A DNA stretch of 64,000 nucleotides from Pseudogemmobacter lacusdianii. Lineage in GTDB: Bacteria; Pseudomonadota; Alphaproteobacteria; Rhodobacterales; Rhodobacteraceae. The DNA lies in NCBI RefSeq assembly GCF_030848395.1, contig NZ_JAVDBT010000002.1, positions 62,001-126,000 on the forward strand, written 5' to 3'. Each line of letters opens with the position of its first letter. The stretch's first letter is position 1. Of this stretch, positions 8,647 to 17,646 are shown piece by piece. A model generated the notes under the pieces. The model worked only from the letters and a program-made list of their open reading frames with translations. It was not told the DNA's origin and did not search any database. Both the position numbers and the translations under genes were made by a program.

Positions 8647-9285
8647 TCAGTCAATCACCCAAAGAAAAACACCAGATCCCGCTTTGGGGCTGATCCATTG
8701 CCGCGATTGCCGCAAGCTATTGCCTTCAAACCAGAATTCATTTGAAAGCTGGCCGCCATCTCGGCTGCAGGTTTCGACGATATGGCGGGTGACATGGGCG
8801 CGACCATAAACCTCAAGCCGCTCTTGCCCCATGCCGAGGCTGGTGCAGGCATAGTCGCGCCTTTGATTGGCATCCTCTTCCCAAGTGTAGAAATAGCTGC
8901 GCTTCGTGGCGCTGCCGCTGGCGATCTCGGCCGTTGAAGGCACCAAGGCTGACATCAGATCCGGCCCAAGGCCGCGGGTTTCCACCAGCACCCCACCGCG
9001 GAAGGTGAAAGTGTAACCTTCGGCCGCTTCCCAAGTGGTCATGCCGCCGTTTTGGTCGCGCGGTGACAGAAGGCTGTCGATCCCCAGCGCAGGGATGCGA
9101 GCGCGCAGGATCGGCTTGCCGAATGCCTCCAATTGCGCACGGCTGACGTGATCAAGATCGACCCGCGTCGCGCCCCCCATACCCGGCAGCTTGCTCATGA
9201 TCGCGCCACAACCAGCCAGAAGCGTCAGCCCCAGCAAAGCAGCACCAACAAGCCGTATCGGCCCCCTTATCATCCTTAGCGCCAT
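8647..9285 (-). CDS. yjbF: YjbF-family outer-membrane lipoprotein (polysaccharide locus)
   Basis: 212 residues from the ATG at 9285; ATGs at 9297 and 9273 are alternatives. A type II signal peptide ends in a lipobox LLAGC. The body contains GMTTWEAAEGYTFTFRGGVL and GLGPDL, typical of the YjbF/GfcB (DUF2886) family of lipoproteins encoded in exopolysaccharide and capsule clusters. The start overlaps the 3' end of the YjbH gene, as in enterobacterial yjbEFGH, so the two are co-translated. The precise biochemical role of the family is not known; it is thought to help secretion or assembly of an extracellular polysaccharide. Confidence 0.8.
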   Translation of the reverse strand: MALRMIRGPIRLVGAALLGLTLLAGCGAIMSKLPGMGGATRVDLDHVSRAQLEAFGKPILRARIPALGIDSLLSPRDQNGGMTTWEAAEGYTFTFRGGVLVETRGLGPDLMSALVPSTAEIASGSATKRSYFYTWEEDANQRRDYACTSLGMGQERLEVYGRAHVTRHIVETCSRDGGQLSNEFWFEGNSLRQSRQWISPKAGSGVFLWVID

Positions 9286-11429
9286 ACCCGGCCCCATTGT
9301 CTGTCCATAACGCCAAGGTGGTAGTCGCGGACGGTGTCATAAAGCCTGCCGTCAACCTCAAGCCGGGCGCCGCCGTCGCGTTGCAGCGCACGCATCGTGG
9401 CACTGAACTCACGCCGATCGGGGCGGCCAAGCAGCCAGTTGATCGGCACGGTCAAGCGAATGCCCTTGTCGAACGAGCCCTCGCCGAATTCGGCAGCGCT
9501 CGCGCTGGTCAGCGTTGCATAGGCACCAAGTTTGATACCATTGGCAAATTCGCGGTCCAGCGACAGGGTCGCGCCGGTGTCGCCAGCAAGGTAACGGCCC
9601 ACATCCAACTGCCCCAGATAGCCGCCGCCCAGATCGTAATAGGCCGAGACATGCCCTGTCGCGACGGCATAGTCATAGTCACCGAAACCAAAGCCATCGG
9701 TATCGCGCTGCTTGGTGTAATTCACCTCCACCCCCAGCGCGAGACGGCTGTCGACGGGCTTCCACAACAACTCGGTCGAAAGGCCGGCGTGCATGCGTTC
9801 CAGATAGCCAACGGTCGCGCGGGCATAAAGGTTGGGCGCGGCTTTGCCATACCACGCCAGTTGTAGCCGATCGAGCGAGGTGTCAGAGCCCAAATTATAG
9901 GCCGCCCCATCGCTGCGCACCGGCGGCAGAAGCGAGGGCTTGCAGAACTCACAAGCGTCAAAATTCCCCGCCAAACGCTGGAAGACCGCGCCCGAGAACA
10001 CCAGACCCGGCCGGATCTCATAGCTGGCCGAGGCGCGCAGCCCCAGATCACCGTGGAAAGGTTCCGAGATCCGCAAGGCGGGGGCCAACCCCCATTTGAA
10101 CCGCTTATAACTCTTGTCGCCAATGCCTTGCGAGACCGGGCCCGCATCGCTGATCACCACACGCTGCCGCAGCGCCAAGTCATTGGCGGGGCTGTGCTCC
10201 AGCACCTCAAGATCACTGCGGCGCAGGGTGACTTGCGAAGCCCCCATACCGCGCACCACCGGCACAATCTCAAACACCTCAACCGAGGCGGGCATCACCC
10301 GGCTCAGCGCCCGTGCAGCGCGGCCTATGGCTTGCGGGCCGGAGTCGATCTGGGTGTTGCGCACACGCAGATGCACCTTGGTGGCGGTATAGGAGAAATC
10401 CTCAACGATCAGCCCATCGGCGGCGAGATATTTCGACAGATTGCTGCGCAACGTCTCGGCAGCTCCTGTCTGGGCGATCCAACCCTGATCCCAAGCCTCG
10501 GGGTCAGCGCTGCGACTGGGACGCAGACCAACGGCCATCGGAGCCGGACCAAGAATGCCACCCGAGGCGCGTTCTTTGGGGTCCAAGGTCAGCTGGATAT
10601 TGAAGCCGATCTCGCTGCCGTAAAGCGAGTAGATCCCCAGCCGCGTGCTGTCGGCGTAACGATATTCAAGGCCAAAGTTGAAAGGGCTGGCGCGATCGAA
10701 AACCTTTCGTGCGCCCGCAACCTCGTCATAGGCGTCCGAGGAATACTCGGCCTTCACCGACCAGTTTGAATTGATCTGCCATTCCACCCCGGCAAAGGGT
10801 GCAAATGGACCGCGAAACCATTGCTCAGCCGAGGGCTTGCCACCGCTGACACCCATATCAATCGGTGGCCGTCTGCCCGTTGCGCCAATGTCATTATAGC
10901 TGCTCAAGCGGCCCCAACCGAGACCGGCTGTCACCTTCAGCCTCTCGCCAAAGTTTTTGGTCGCCACAATGTACTCGGCCGAGTTCTTGCCGGTGCCAAC
11001 AAAGTCCTGCAGGCCGATGCTCAGCGCGGGCAGATGGGCCGTCTCTTCCAACACCAGAAACCGCAAATCAAAAGCGCGGTCGCTGTAACTGTCATAGCCA
11101 TCGTTCAGCGGATCGCCCGGCAACAAAGCGTCATTCCAATTGCGCGTGTTGGAAAAGCGGTAACTGCCCGAAATCCTTGGCGTGATCTGAAAGGTCAAAG
11201 TTGAGCGCAGCTGACCGCCAAAGGTGCTGGCGGTGATCGCCACCATGCCATCCTTCATCGCCTCGCCCGAGGGCATGTCGATAACACCCGGCACGCCGTT
11301 AAAAGACAGACTGGGGCGCATCTCGGCCCGGGCCGGGGCAACGCCGCCCCACAGGCTGACCGTAAGACTGCTGAGAAAGGAAAGGCCCGCAATCAAGGCG
11401 ATGACGCGTCTGGCGGTAGGGTGGTTCAT
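9276..11429 (-). CDS. yjbH: YjbH-family outer-membrane protein (polysaccharide secretion)
   Basis: 717 residues from the ATG at 11429 (MNHPTARRVIALIAGL); the frame extends upstream but without a signal-peptide-like start. Signal peptide to about residue 35 (A-R-A|E-M-R-P). The opening LSFNGVPGVIDMPSGEAM and the many alternating beta-strand segments ending close to the C-terminal aromatic/Arg residues (QWGRVWR) identify the YjbH/DUF940 family of predicted outer-membrane beta-barrels. In E. coli the yjb operon makes an extracellular polysaccharide. Neighbours (sugar dehydratase, initiating transferase, export lipoprotein) fit that role. It probably forms a pair with YjbF. Confidence 0.85.
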   Translation of the reverse strand: MNHPTARRVIALIAGLSFLSSLTVSLWGGVAPARAEMRPSLSFNGVPGVIDMPSGEAMKDGMVAITASTFGGQLRSTLTFQITPRISGSYRFSNTRNWNDALLPGDPLNDGYDSYSDRAFDLRFLVLEETAHLPALSIGLQDFVGTGKNSAEYIVATKNFGERLKVTAGLGWGRLSSYNDIGATGRRPPIDMGVSGGKPSAEQWFRGPFAPFAGVEWQINSNWSVKAEYSSDAYDEVAGARKVFDRASPFNFGLEYRYADSTRLGIYSLYGSEIGFNIQLTLDPKERASGGILGPAPMAVGLRPSRSADPEAWDQGWIAQTGAAETLRSNLSKYLAADGLIVEDFSYTATKVHLRVRNTQIDSGPQAIGRAARALSRVMPASVEVFEIVPVVRGMGASQVTLRRSDLEVLEHSPANDLALRQRVVISDAGPVSQGIGDKSYKRFKWGLAPALRISEPFHGDLGLRASASYEIRPGLVFSGAVFQRLAGNFDACEFCKPSLLPPVRSDGAAYNLGSDTSLDRLQLAWYGKAAPNLYARATVGYLERMHAGLSTELLWKPVDSRLALGVEVNYTKQRDTDGFGFGDYDYAVATGHVSAYYDLGGGYLGQLDVGRYLAGDTGATLSLDREFANGIKLGAYATLTSASAAEFGEGSFDKGIRLTVPINWLLGRPDRREFSATMRALQRDGGARLEVDGRLYDTVRDYHLGVMDRQWGRVWR

Positions 11430-11528
11430 GCTCGGCTCACGTTCCTTCACAATCCCTTGTGCAAGTATGCGAGCCAAGGTCGGACCGGGCAAGCCCCGTG
11501 GATATGGCCCTAAACCGCATCGCCAGCT

Positions 11529-13502
11529 TCACGTTGCAAATGACATCGTCGCCGCCACAGCGTTTTTGGGCTGCACCAACTGCATCGCCAGCGCCCGCAT
11601 CGCCTCGACGTCGCCTTGCACCATCATCCGGGTCAACTCTTGCATCGCATTGGCCATCTCGAGCTCGGAGAGGCATTCCTCGGTCGCCCGCAGCACCTTG
11701 GGATGTGGCGTGGTCAAAAGCCCCTGTCCGATCAGAAGCTCTTCATGCAGCTTCTCACCGGGGCGCAACCCAATGATCTTGATCTCAATATCCCCGTCTG
11801 GATTGGCCGCATCGCGCAGGCTACAGCCCGCACCTTGGATCATTTGCTCGGCCAGTTTGCGGATGCGCACCGGCTCCCCCATATCCAGCACAAAGACATT
11901 GGCCGAGGTGGCAGCAGAGGCGCTGACCTCGGCCCCCATGCCATCTTCAGCCCCTTGCCCGCCATCTTCGACGAACGAGCCTGCCATCAGCACCAATTGC
12001 GCCGCTTCGGCGATGGTCATGAAATAGCGCGTGACCTCATCATGGGTCAGCGTGATCGGCCCGCCTTTGGCGATCTGCTCGCGAAACAGCGGTATCACTG
12101 AGCCAGAGGAACCCAAGACATTGCCAAAGCGCACAATGGCGAAATGCGTGCCGGCGCTGCGCTTGGCGCGATCTTGGATCACCAACTCAGCCAGGCGCTT
12201 GCTGGCGCCCATGACGTTCGAAGGCCGCACGGCCTTATCCGTAGAAATCAAGATGCAGCGCCGCACCCCAATCTCTGAGCAAGCTTCGGCCAGCACGCGG
12301 GTGCCAAAGACATTGTTGGCTATCCCCGCCACGGGGTTTTGCTCGACCAATGGCACATGCTTATAGGCGGCGGCGTGGAAGACGATCTCAACCTCATGCT
12401 GGGCCAAAACTGCCCGTGTCAGCCGCCCGTCGGCCACTGTTCCCAACACCGGCACCAGCGTTACCTGATCGGCCTGACCGGCGGCTTCCAAAAGCTCACG
12501 CAGATCGCGTTCGATCGTGTAAAGCGCCAGCTCCGAGACCTCATAAAGCACCAGCCGGCGCGGGCGATGCAGCAGCACTTGCCGGCACAGCTCGGCCCCG
12601 ACCGAGCCCCCTGCACCGGTGATCATCACCGATGCTGCGCGATACGCGTTTGAGGCGCTGGCCAATACATCGTCCAGATGGCTGCGCCCCAAAAATTGCC
12701 CATTGGGCACATTGGTCAGCTGCTCCACCAGTGCCTCAGAGCCGATAAGCTGCGCGAAAGACGGCAAAGCCTGCACGCTTAGCCCAAGCGCCTGCAGCCG
12801 CCGCGAGATTTGCGCCTGTTTCGGCGCCGACATCGACGGCATGGCCAATAGCACACGCTGAATGTCAAACTGCCGCACCAGCCGCGCCAGCTCTTGCGGG
12901 GGATAGATCCGCCGCCCCATCAGACTTTGAACATGCAGCGCCGGGTTATCGTCGACAAAGGCCACCACCGAAATCGTCTCATGCGATTGCAGCGCCGAGG
13001 CCAGCTGTTGCCCTGTGCGCCCCGCGCCATAGATCACCACCCGCAACTGCGGCTGATCGGTGGCCAGCACCCAAAGAAAAATGCGCAACATTCCAACGCG
13101 CACAAAGATGGCGCATAGAAAGACCATCATCACAAAGGTAATTATGCCCAGAAGCGGAAAGTGCATCTGCGGCAAAAGCGTCAGGCACAGCGCACCCAGT
13201 CCGACCATCACCGCAAAGGGTAAAATGCCCCGCGCCGAGAAGCTGCTGTATGTCTTCAGCTTAATGCGCGGCAATCCCGCCGCGAGCGAGGCCAAAGCGC
13301 CAAGCATGGTCAGCGCGGGAAAGAGAATGGCCAGCCGCTCGATTTGAGTCTCAGGCCAAATCGAGCCATAAACCAGTAAAGTTGTTAGTAAAAAACAAAA
13401 CGGCACCGAAAGTGCGTCAGCCAGCAAAATGACCCACACCTTATGTGGTCGCCGCAATCGTCGTTCGAATCCAAGCAAGTAAGTGCGAAATGCTCGTGTC
13501 AC
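11529..13502 (-). CDS. NDP-sugar 4,6-dehydratase/epimerase of the FlaA1/WbpM/PglF type
   Basis: 657 residues. Four to five transmembrane helices occupy about 20-150, followed by a CoA-binding-like Rossmann domain (VVIYGAGRTGQQLASAL) and a C-terminal SDR domain with MITGAGGSVGAEL, FHAAAYKHVP and the active-site stretch STDKAVRPSNVMGASKR. In that stretch Met replaces the usual catalytic Tyr of YxxxK, which is diagnostic of membrane-bound UDP-GlcNAc 4,6-dehydratases. The product would feed a rare deoxysugar into surface polysaccharide made from the neighbouring genes. Start is a GTG at 13502 with AAAGG eight bases upstream. The exact sugar product cannot be read from the sequence. Confidence 0.88.
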   Translation of the reverse strand: MTRAFRTYLLGFERRLRRPHKVWVILLADALSVPFCFLLTTLLVYGSIWPETQIERLAILFPALTMLGALASLAAGLPRIKLKTYSSFSARGILPFAVMVGLGALCLTLLPQMHFPLLGIITFVMMVFLCAIFVRVGMLRIFLWVLATDQPQLRVVIYGAGRTGQQLASALQSHETISVVAFVDDNPALHVQSLMGRRIYPPQELARLVRQFDIQRVLLAMPSMSAPKQAQISRRLQALGLSVQALPSFAQLIGSEALVEQLTNVPNGQFLGRSHLDDVLASASNAYRAASVMITGAGGSVGAELCRQVLLHRPRRLVLYEVSELALYTIERDLRELLEAAGQADQVTLVPVLGTVADGRLTRAVLAQHEVEIVFHAAAYKHVPLVEQNPVAGIANNVFGTRVLAEACSEIGVRRCILISTDKAVRPSNVMGASKRLAELVIQDRAKRSAGTHFAIVRFGNVLGSSGSVIPLFREQIAKGGPITLTHDEVTRYFMTIAEAAQLVLMAGSFVEDGGQGAEDGMGAEVSASAATSANVFVLDMGEPVRIRKLAEQMIQGAGCSLRDAANPDGDIEIKIIGLRPGEKLHEELLIGQGLLTTPHPKVLRATEECLSELEMANAMQELTRMMVQGDVEAMRALAMQLVQPKNAVAATMSFAT

Positions 13503-13506
13503 GCAA

Positions 13507-13520
13507 TTAACCTTTGTTAA
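13507..13520. repeat. Short palindrome TTAAC-CTTT-GTTAA at a translation/transcription start
   Basis: A perfect 5+5 inverted repeat four bases apart, just upstream of the GTG start of the dehydratase gene and overlapping its ribosome binding site. TTAA half-sites facing each other resemble binding sites of the cell-cycle regulator CtrA in alphaproteobacteria, but the spacing (6 between TTAA cores) differs from the classical N7. Treat as a candidate operator only. Confidence 0.3.
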
Positions 13521-13613
13521 TGGTGGGCACTTCCTTTCCCAAATTCATCACAGGCACGAGAATAATTTGCAAGTGAAACACGACACCATGCAATCCACCG
13601 GCAATTCAAACGC

Positions 13614-14225
13614 TTATCGGCGAATCACAACTTGCAGCAGAGTTTTCCATATCATCTTCAGGTCAAAGCAAACACTTCTCTGCTCCTGATACAGAGAATC
13701 CAACCTAGCCTTGCGGGGGATACAGCGCCGGATGTAAAGCGCTTCCGTTTCACTTACGCTGAGACTTCTTGCCAATATCCGCTCTTCATGGCGCCGAAAA
13801 TAGAGCGTTGCCATGCCGGTCAAGCCGGGACGGCTGCGCAAAACTTCTGAATAAATCTCTGGAAACAGCGTGACATAGCGCCGAAGGGGCGGGCGTGGGC
13901 CGACAAAGCTCATATCGCCTTTGAGGATATTCCAAAGCTGCGGAATCTCATCAAGCCGCAGCTTGCGCAAAATCCGGCCCAATCGGGTGATCCGGGCCGC
14001 TTTATCCCCGCCTGAGACGCCGCTGTCGCCCAATTCCGGGCGCATGGTGCGGAACTTCCACAACAGGAACCCCTGCTCGCGGCTGCGCATCCGCTCGGAG
14101 AGGTAAAAGACCGGCCTCCCGTCGAGGATCAAAAGGCTGAGCGCGATCAAAGCGGCCGGAATGACCAGAATCGCAGCTAAAAGTAGCGCCAGAACAATGT
14201 CGAAGAGGCGCTTTGACGGCGTCAT
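13614..14225 (-). CDS. Initiating sugar-phosphate transferase (PglC/WcaJ-type bacterial sugar transferase)
   Basis: 203 residues from the ATG at 14225 (MTPSKRLFDIVLALLLAAIL). A single N-terminal hydrophobic re-entrant helix is followed by the family motifs KFRTM, LRKLRLDEIPQLWNILKGDM, SFVGPRPP and RPGLTG. The small size is that of the minimal monotopic PglC-like catalytic domain, which transfers a sugar-1-phosphate from UDP-sugar to undecaprenyl phosphate, the first committed step of surface-polysaccharide or glycan assembly. The catalytic Asp-Glu pair (L-D-E) is present. ATG overlaps the stop of the upstream epimerase gene (ATGA), showing coupling. Sugar specificity is not predictable here. 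Confidence 0.9.
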   Translation of the reverse strand: MTPSKRLFDIVLALLLAAILVIPAALIALSLLILDGRPVFYLSERMRSREQGFLLWKFRTMRPELGDSGVSGGDKAARITRLGRILRKLRLDEIPQLWNILKGDMSFVGPRPPLRRYVTLFPEIYSEVLRSRPGLTGMATLYFRRHEERILARSLSVSETEALYIRRCIPRKARLDSLYQEQRSVCFDLKMIWKTLLQVVIRR

Positions 14226-15085
14226 GCAAGCACCTGCCTTGCCCAAGCCGCTTCAGCAGCAATCTGGCCCGGTGAGGCGGGCGGCAAAGGCAGAATGCTT
14301 TGCAGCAGGCTTAGATCCAATGTTGCCTCGGGAACGGCGGCCATCTGCGACCCGGCTTGCCAATCCAAACCCGCCGCATCGAGCAAAGCGCCCATTCGCA
14401 GCGGCGGTTCCTGTGCCAGATTAAGGATACTTGGCAATTCCATCTGACAAAGCGCTTGTATTGCCTGCACAAAAGCCCGCGCGCCAATCCAAGAGCGCAG
14501 CGGACCTTCGGCATGGCCTCCGACCTGATCCAATAAAATTTTTTCCGGCGCAGGCCTCCCCAAAAGCGCATCAGCCCCAGCCAAATTTCCCAAGCGCAGC
14601 AGCGTCAGAGCAAGCGTGGCACGGTCGCGTAAAAGCGCTTCGGCCTGCGCTTTGCTGCGGCCATAGGCACTGGCCGGAGCCACGGCTGCGCTCTCGGCCC
14701 GCAAGGATCCGGATGAATACACCGCTGCGGTTGAAAGAAAGATCAACCGACGCGCTTGACTGCGGGCGCAAAGTTCCAGCAGCGGCCCCAACAAATCAAT
14801 ATTGGCCTGCAATTGCGCCTCATCTCCTTGGGTGACGCCCGCCAAATGCAAGACAACTGCGCCCTTTGGCAGGATCTTGCAAAGGCTATCGGGCAATGCC
14901 TGAGCGCCCATATCCCAAAAAACATCGCCACGACCTTTGCGCGCTATCCAAAGCGGAGAAGCCCTAGAGCCATCGACCAAATTTCTGCCAAGTGCCCAGC
15001 CGGCTTGCAAAATTCGACCAAGCTTACCGCCCGCTCCGGTCACAATTAAAGGATGCGGACCCAAAATTGCCCCCACTCTTTGCAC
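14222..15085 (-). CDS. NAD-dependent epimerase/dehydratase (extended SDR)
   Basis: About 287 residues from a GTG at 15085, chosen because CTCTGGAG lies eight bases upstream; an ATG at 15154 is in frame but has no ribosome binding site and lies in the promoter region of the divergent export gene. The fold opens with LIVTGAGGKLGR (nucleotide binding), continues with VLHLAGVTQ and has the catalytic triad segment FLSTAAVYSSG ... SAYGRSK (Tyr-x-x-x-Lys). NDP-sugar modification is likely given that it is coupled to the initiating transferase gene, but the substrate is unknown. It is shorter than typical GalE enzymes. Confidence 0.82.
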   Translation of the reverse strand: MQRVGAILGPHPLIVTGAGGKLGRILQAGWALGRNLVDGSRASPLWIARKGRGDVFWDMGAQALPDSLCKILPKGAVVLHLAGVTQGDEAQLQANIDLLGPLLELCARSQARRLIFLSTAAVYSSGSLRAESAAVAPASAYGRSKAQAEALLRDRATLALTLLRLGNLAGADALLGRPAPEKILLDQVGGHAEGPLRSWIGARAFVQAIQALCQMELPSILNLAQEPPLRMGALLDAAGLDWQAGSQMAAVPEATLDLSLLQSILPLPPASPGQIAAEAAWARQVLA

Positions 15086-15105
15086 AGTAAATGCTCCAGA
15101 GGTGA

Positions 15106-15133
15106 TTGACCGATGTTTTGCAAAGATTATGGT
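15106..15133 (+). promoter_or_regulatory. Candidate promoter of the polysaccharide export gene
   Basis: TTGACC (15106-15111), 16-base spacer, TATGGT (15128-15133). The transcript would start near 15140, about 43 bases before the ATG at 15183. This lies in the 97-base gap between the divergent epimerase and export genes. Confidence 0.5.
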
Positions 15134-15182
15134 CGCTCGGCCCCCCTTGTCCATCGGACGGTTCGCGGGGCCGGAGTTATTG

Positions 15183-16322
15183 ATGAAGCTTAGCCCTTTC
15201 GTCTCTGCGACATTTCTTGCGACAAGCTTTTGTTTGTTAAATGCCTGCAGCCTGCCGAAAGGCAGCGGGCAAGCCAGCCAAATCCTTGCAGGATCTGAAA
15301 ATGAAACCTCGGATTTTAACGTGCTTTATGTGGATCGCACCACATATGCGAGGGTTTCGAAATGGCCCAGCAGTGGCAAAGGCGGCATGGCGGGAACGGG
15401 CTGGATTGAGAACAAGCGCGGCCCCTCGGACAATCTGATTAACGCAGGCGACCGGGTGGATATCACCATTTGGGAGACCGGTGAGGGCAGCCTTTTGATC
15501 ATGCCCGGCCAAAAAGTCGTGGCGCTTCCAGGCCTTACCGTCTCTGCCGATGGCACGGTTTTCCTGCCCTTCGCCGACAAGGTCTATATCGCCAATATGA
15601 CCGTCGATCAGGCGCGCGAGGCGATCCAAGCCAAACTGGCAGTGCAAACTCCTGCAACGCAGGTGCTGATCAATCACAGCGCCGGTCGTAAATCCACGGT
15701 GGATCTGATCTCGGGCGTGCCGCGGCCCGGCTCTTACCCGCTGCCGTCGCGCGACTTTACCGTGCTCAGCCTTCTGGCATTGGGGGGTGGCGTGCCGGCG
15801 GTCGAGACCAATCCCTATGTGCGGCTGATGCGTGACGGTAAGATCTATTCGATCTCGGCCGATCGGCTTTTGAAAAATCCCAGCCTCGACACCACATTAC
15901 GCGGTGGTGACAAGGTTTATGTCGAGCCGGATGAACGCTATTTCCTGTCGCTCGGTGCCGCCGGGCGCGAGGCGATGGTGCGTTTCCCGCAGGATCGGAT
16001 CAGCGCTTTGGACGCTTTGGCGCTGATTGGCGGGCTGAACGAGTCGCGGGCCGATGCCAAGGGCATTCTGATCTTGCGCGACTATCCGGCTAAGGCGGTG
16101 CGCAGCGATGGCAAGGGACCGCCAAAGCAACGGATGATCTTCGTGATCGACATGACCAGCGCAGATGGGCTCTTCAGTGCGGGCCAGTTCACCATTCAAG
16201 CGCAAGATGTGGTGATGGCCACGGAAAGCAAGGTCACTTCGGCGAATGTGGTGATGGGGCTGATCGGCGGCGTGCTGGGCCTTGGCCGCACCTCGCAGTT
16301 GATCCTCGATCGGGCGGATTAA
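15183..16322 (+). CDS. Polysaccharide export outer-membrane lipoprotein (Wza/KpsD-type)
   Basis: 379 residues. Lipoprotein signal peptide with LLNAC near residue 21-25. Residues about 85-175 form the polysaccharide-export domain (LINAGDRVDITIWETGEG ... VSADGTVFLPFADKVYIANM), followed by two SLBB-like beta-grasp segments (VDLISGVPRPGSYPLPS; ISALDALALIGGLNES). It would form the outer-membrane exit channel for the polysaccharide. CGGAG lies six bases before the ATG. Divergent from the epimerase-transferase operon; no co-polymerase (Wzc) or polymerase gene is present in the window. Confidence 0.88.
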   Translation: MKLSPFVSATFLATSFCLLNACSLPKGSGQASQILAGSENETSDFNVLYVDRTTYARVSKWPSSGKGGMAGTGWIENKRGPSDNLINAGDRVDITIWETGEGSLLIMPGQKVVALPGLTVSADGTVFLPFADKVYIANMTVDQAREAIQAKLAVQTPATQVLINHSAGRKSTVDLISGVPRPGSYPLPSRDFTVLSLLALGGGVPAVETNPYVRLMRDGKIYSISADRLLKNPSLDTTLRGGDKVYVEPDERYFLSLGAAGREAMVRFPQDRISALDALALIGGLNESRADAKGILILRDYPAKAVRSDGKGPPKQRMIFVIDMTSADGLFSAGQFTIQAQDVVMATESKVTSANVVMGLIGGVLGLGRTSQLILDRAD

Positions 16323-16345
16323 CGGGCGGCAACTTAGGGGCGCGG

Positions 16346-16819
16346 CTAGCCTTCGCCCTCAAGCCGTCCGCGCAGCTCGCGCAGCACCGGCAGCACCTGA
16401 CGCACCCGGTCGGCACCCAAAGCATCGACCACCTCGGCAATCAAAGGTGATACCGATTGCACCGCCGCATCTCGCGCCGCCCGACCCGAGGGGCTGATCG
16501 CCACGAATTTGCGCCGCGCATCATCCCAATCGGGGCGAATGTGGATATGACCGGCCCATTCCAGCTTGGCCAAAGTGTTGGTCATTGCCCCACGGGTGAC
16601 ATGAAACGCCTTGGCAAGCTGGGCCGGCGTACGCTCATCCCCGATGCGAGCAAGGTGGTTCAGCACCGAGAAGTGCGACAGCTCCATCCCGCGCGGCAGC
16701 ATTTTCGAGACCCGATTGCGGGCCAGCTGATCGGTCATAAAAAGCTCACCGAAAAGCGCCACGGCGATGTCTTCGACGCGATCTGTGACCCGATCTGCGG
16801 GCTTATCGGACCGGCTCAT
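16346..16819 (-). CDS. MarR-family transcriptional regulator
   Basis: 157 residues. The winged-helix core is clear: SHFSVLNHLARIGDERTPAQLAKAFHVTRGAMTNTLAKLEWAGHI followed by a wing with R-P-D-W-D-D-A-R-R-K-F. It is translationally coupled to the nitrilase-family gene upstream (ATGA overlap at 16816-16819), so it is the last gene of the comF-grxC-nitrilase-marR strand. The regulated genes and ligand are unknown. Confidence 0.88.
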   Translation of the reverse strand: MSRSDKPADRVTDRVEDIAVALFGELFMTDQLARNRVSKMLPRGMELSHFSVLNHLARIGDERTPAQLAKAFHVTRGAMTNTLAKLEWAGHIHIRPDWDDARRKFVAISPSGRAARDAAVQSVSPLIAEVVDALGADRVRQVLPVLRELRGRLEGEG

Positions 16820-17646
16820 GGCCCGCTGAACTCGCGGTCATGGATCAGCGAGGGCACCCGGCCCCGCGCCGCGTCAACCTGTGCCAGATCCAGATCGACC
16901 AAGGTTATGCCCGGCTCGGTGCCCGCATCGGCCAAAATCTCACCCCAAGGCGCGATGGCCAGCGCATGGCCATAGGTGCGGCGGCCCTTGCCATGCGCCT
17001 CGGCGTGAAAACCGGTCTGCGCCGGGGCCAGCACGAAACAGCTGGTCTCGATTGCGCGGGCGCGCAGAAGCACTTCCCAATGCGCGGCCCCGGTGATGTG
17101 GTTGAAAGCGGCGGGCACGGTCAGAATTTGCGCGCCCGCTTGCGCCAAGCGGCGGAAAAGATGGGGAAAACGCAGATCATAGCAAACCGCCATGCCAATC
17201 TTGGCAAAGCCCGCATCGGCGACCACTGCCTTATTCCCCGGCCGGTAGCCCGCGCTTTCGCGGTAAACCTCAGTCTCGGTCACATTGACGTCGAACATAT
17301 GGATCTTGTCATAGCGCGCCGCGATTTCACCCTCGGGCGAGATCAGGAAGCTGCGGTTGGCAAAGCGGCCATCGGCATCCGTGGTCAAAAGACCCAATGA
17401 GCCGATCAAAAGCCAAATCCCATGCGCCTTTGCCGCCATCTGTAGCGCGGCCAAAGTGGGATCCTCGGCCTCGGGCCGGAAGATTTGGCGCTGATGCTCG
17501 CGGGTTGACGACAAAGCATTGGTCATCTCGGGCGTGAGCACGAAGCCCGCGCCCGCCGTCGCGGCCTGTCCCACCAGATCCAGCGTCACCGCCAGATTGG
17601 CAACCGGATCATCGCTGACCGTCAGTTGGACCAGCGCCGCCCGCAT
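16816..17646 (-). CDS. Carbon-nitrogen hydrolase (Nit2/omega-amidase-like nitrilase family)
   Basis: 276 residues from the ATG at 17646; the codon before it in frame is TTG, and the ATG overlaps the grxC stop (TGATG). All three catalytic residues of the nitrilase superfamily are present: Glu40 (LTPEMTN), Lys114 (RYDKIHMFD) and Cys155 (AVCYDLRFP). The latter motif and the length match the Nit1/Nit2 branch (omega-amidase or deaminated-glutathione amidase). Sitting next to glutaredoxin, a role in clearing deaminated glutathione is plausible but inferred. Cytosolic, no signal peptide. Confidence 0.88.
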   Translation of the reverse strand: MRAALVQLTVSDDPVANLAVTLDLVGQAATAGAGFVLTPEMTNALSSTREHQRQIFRPEAEDPTLAALQMAAKAHGIWLLIGSLGLLTTDADGRFANRSFLISPEGEIAARYDKIHMFDVNVTETEVYRESAGYRPGNKAVVADAGFAKIGMAVCYDLRFPHLFRRLAQAGAQILTVPAAFNHITGAAHWEVLLRARAIETSCFVLAPAQTGFHAEAHGKGRRTYGHALAIAPWGEILADAGTEPGITLVDLDLAQVDAARGRVPSLIHDREFSGP

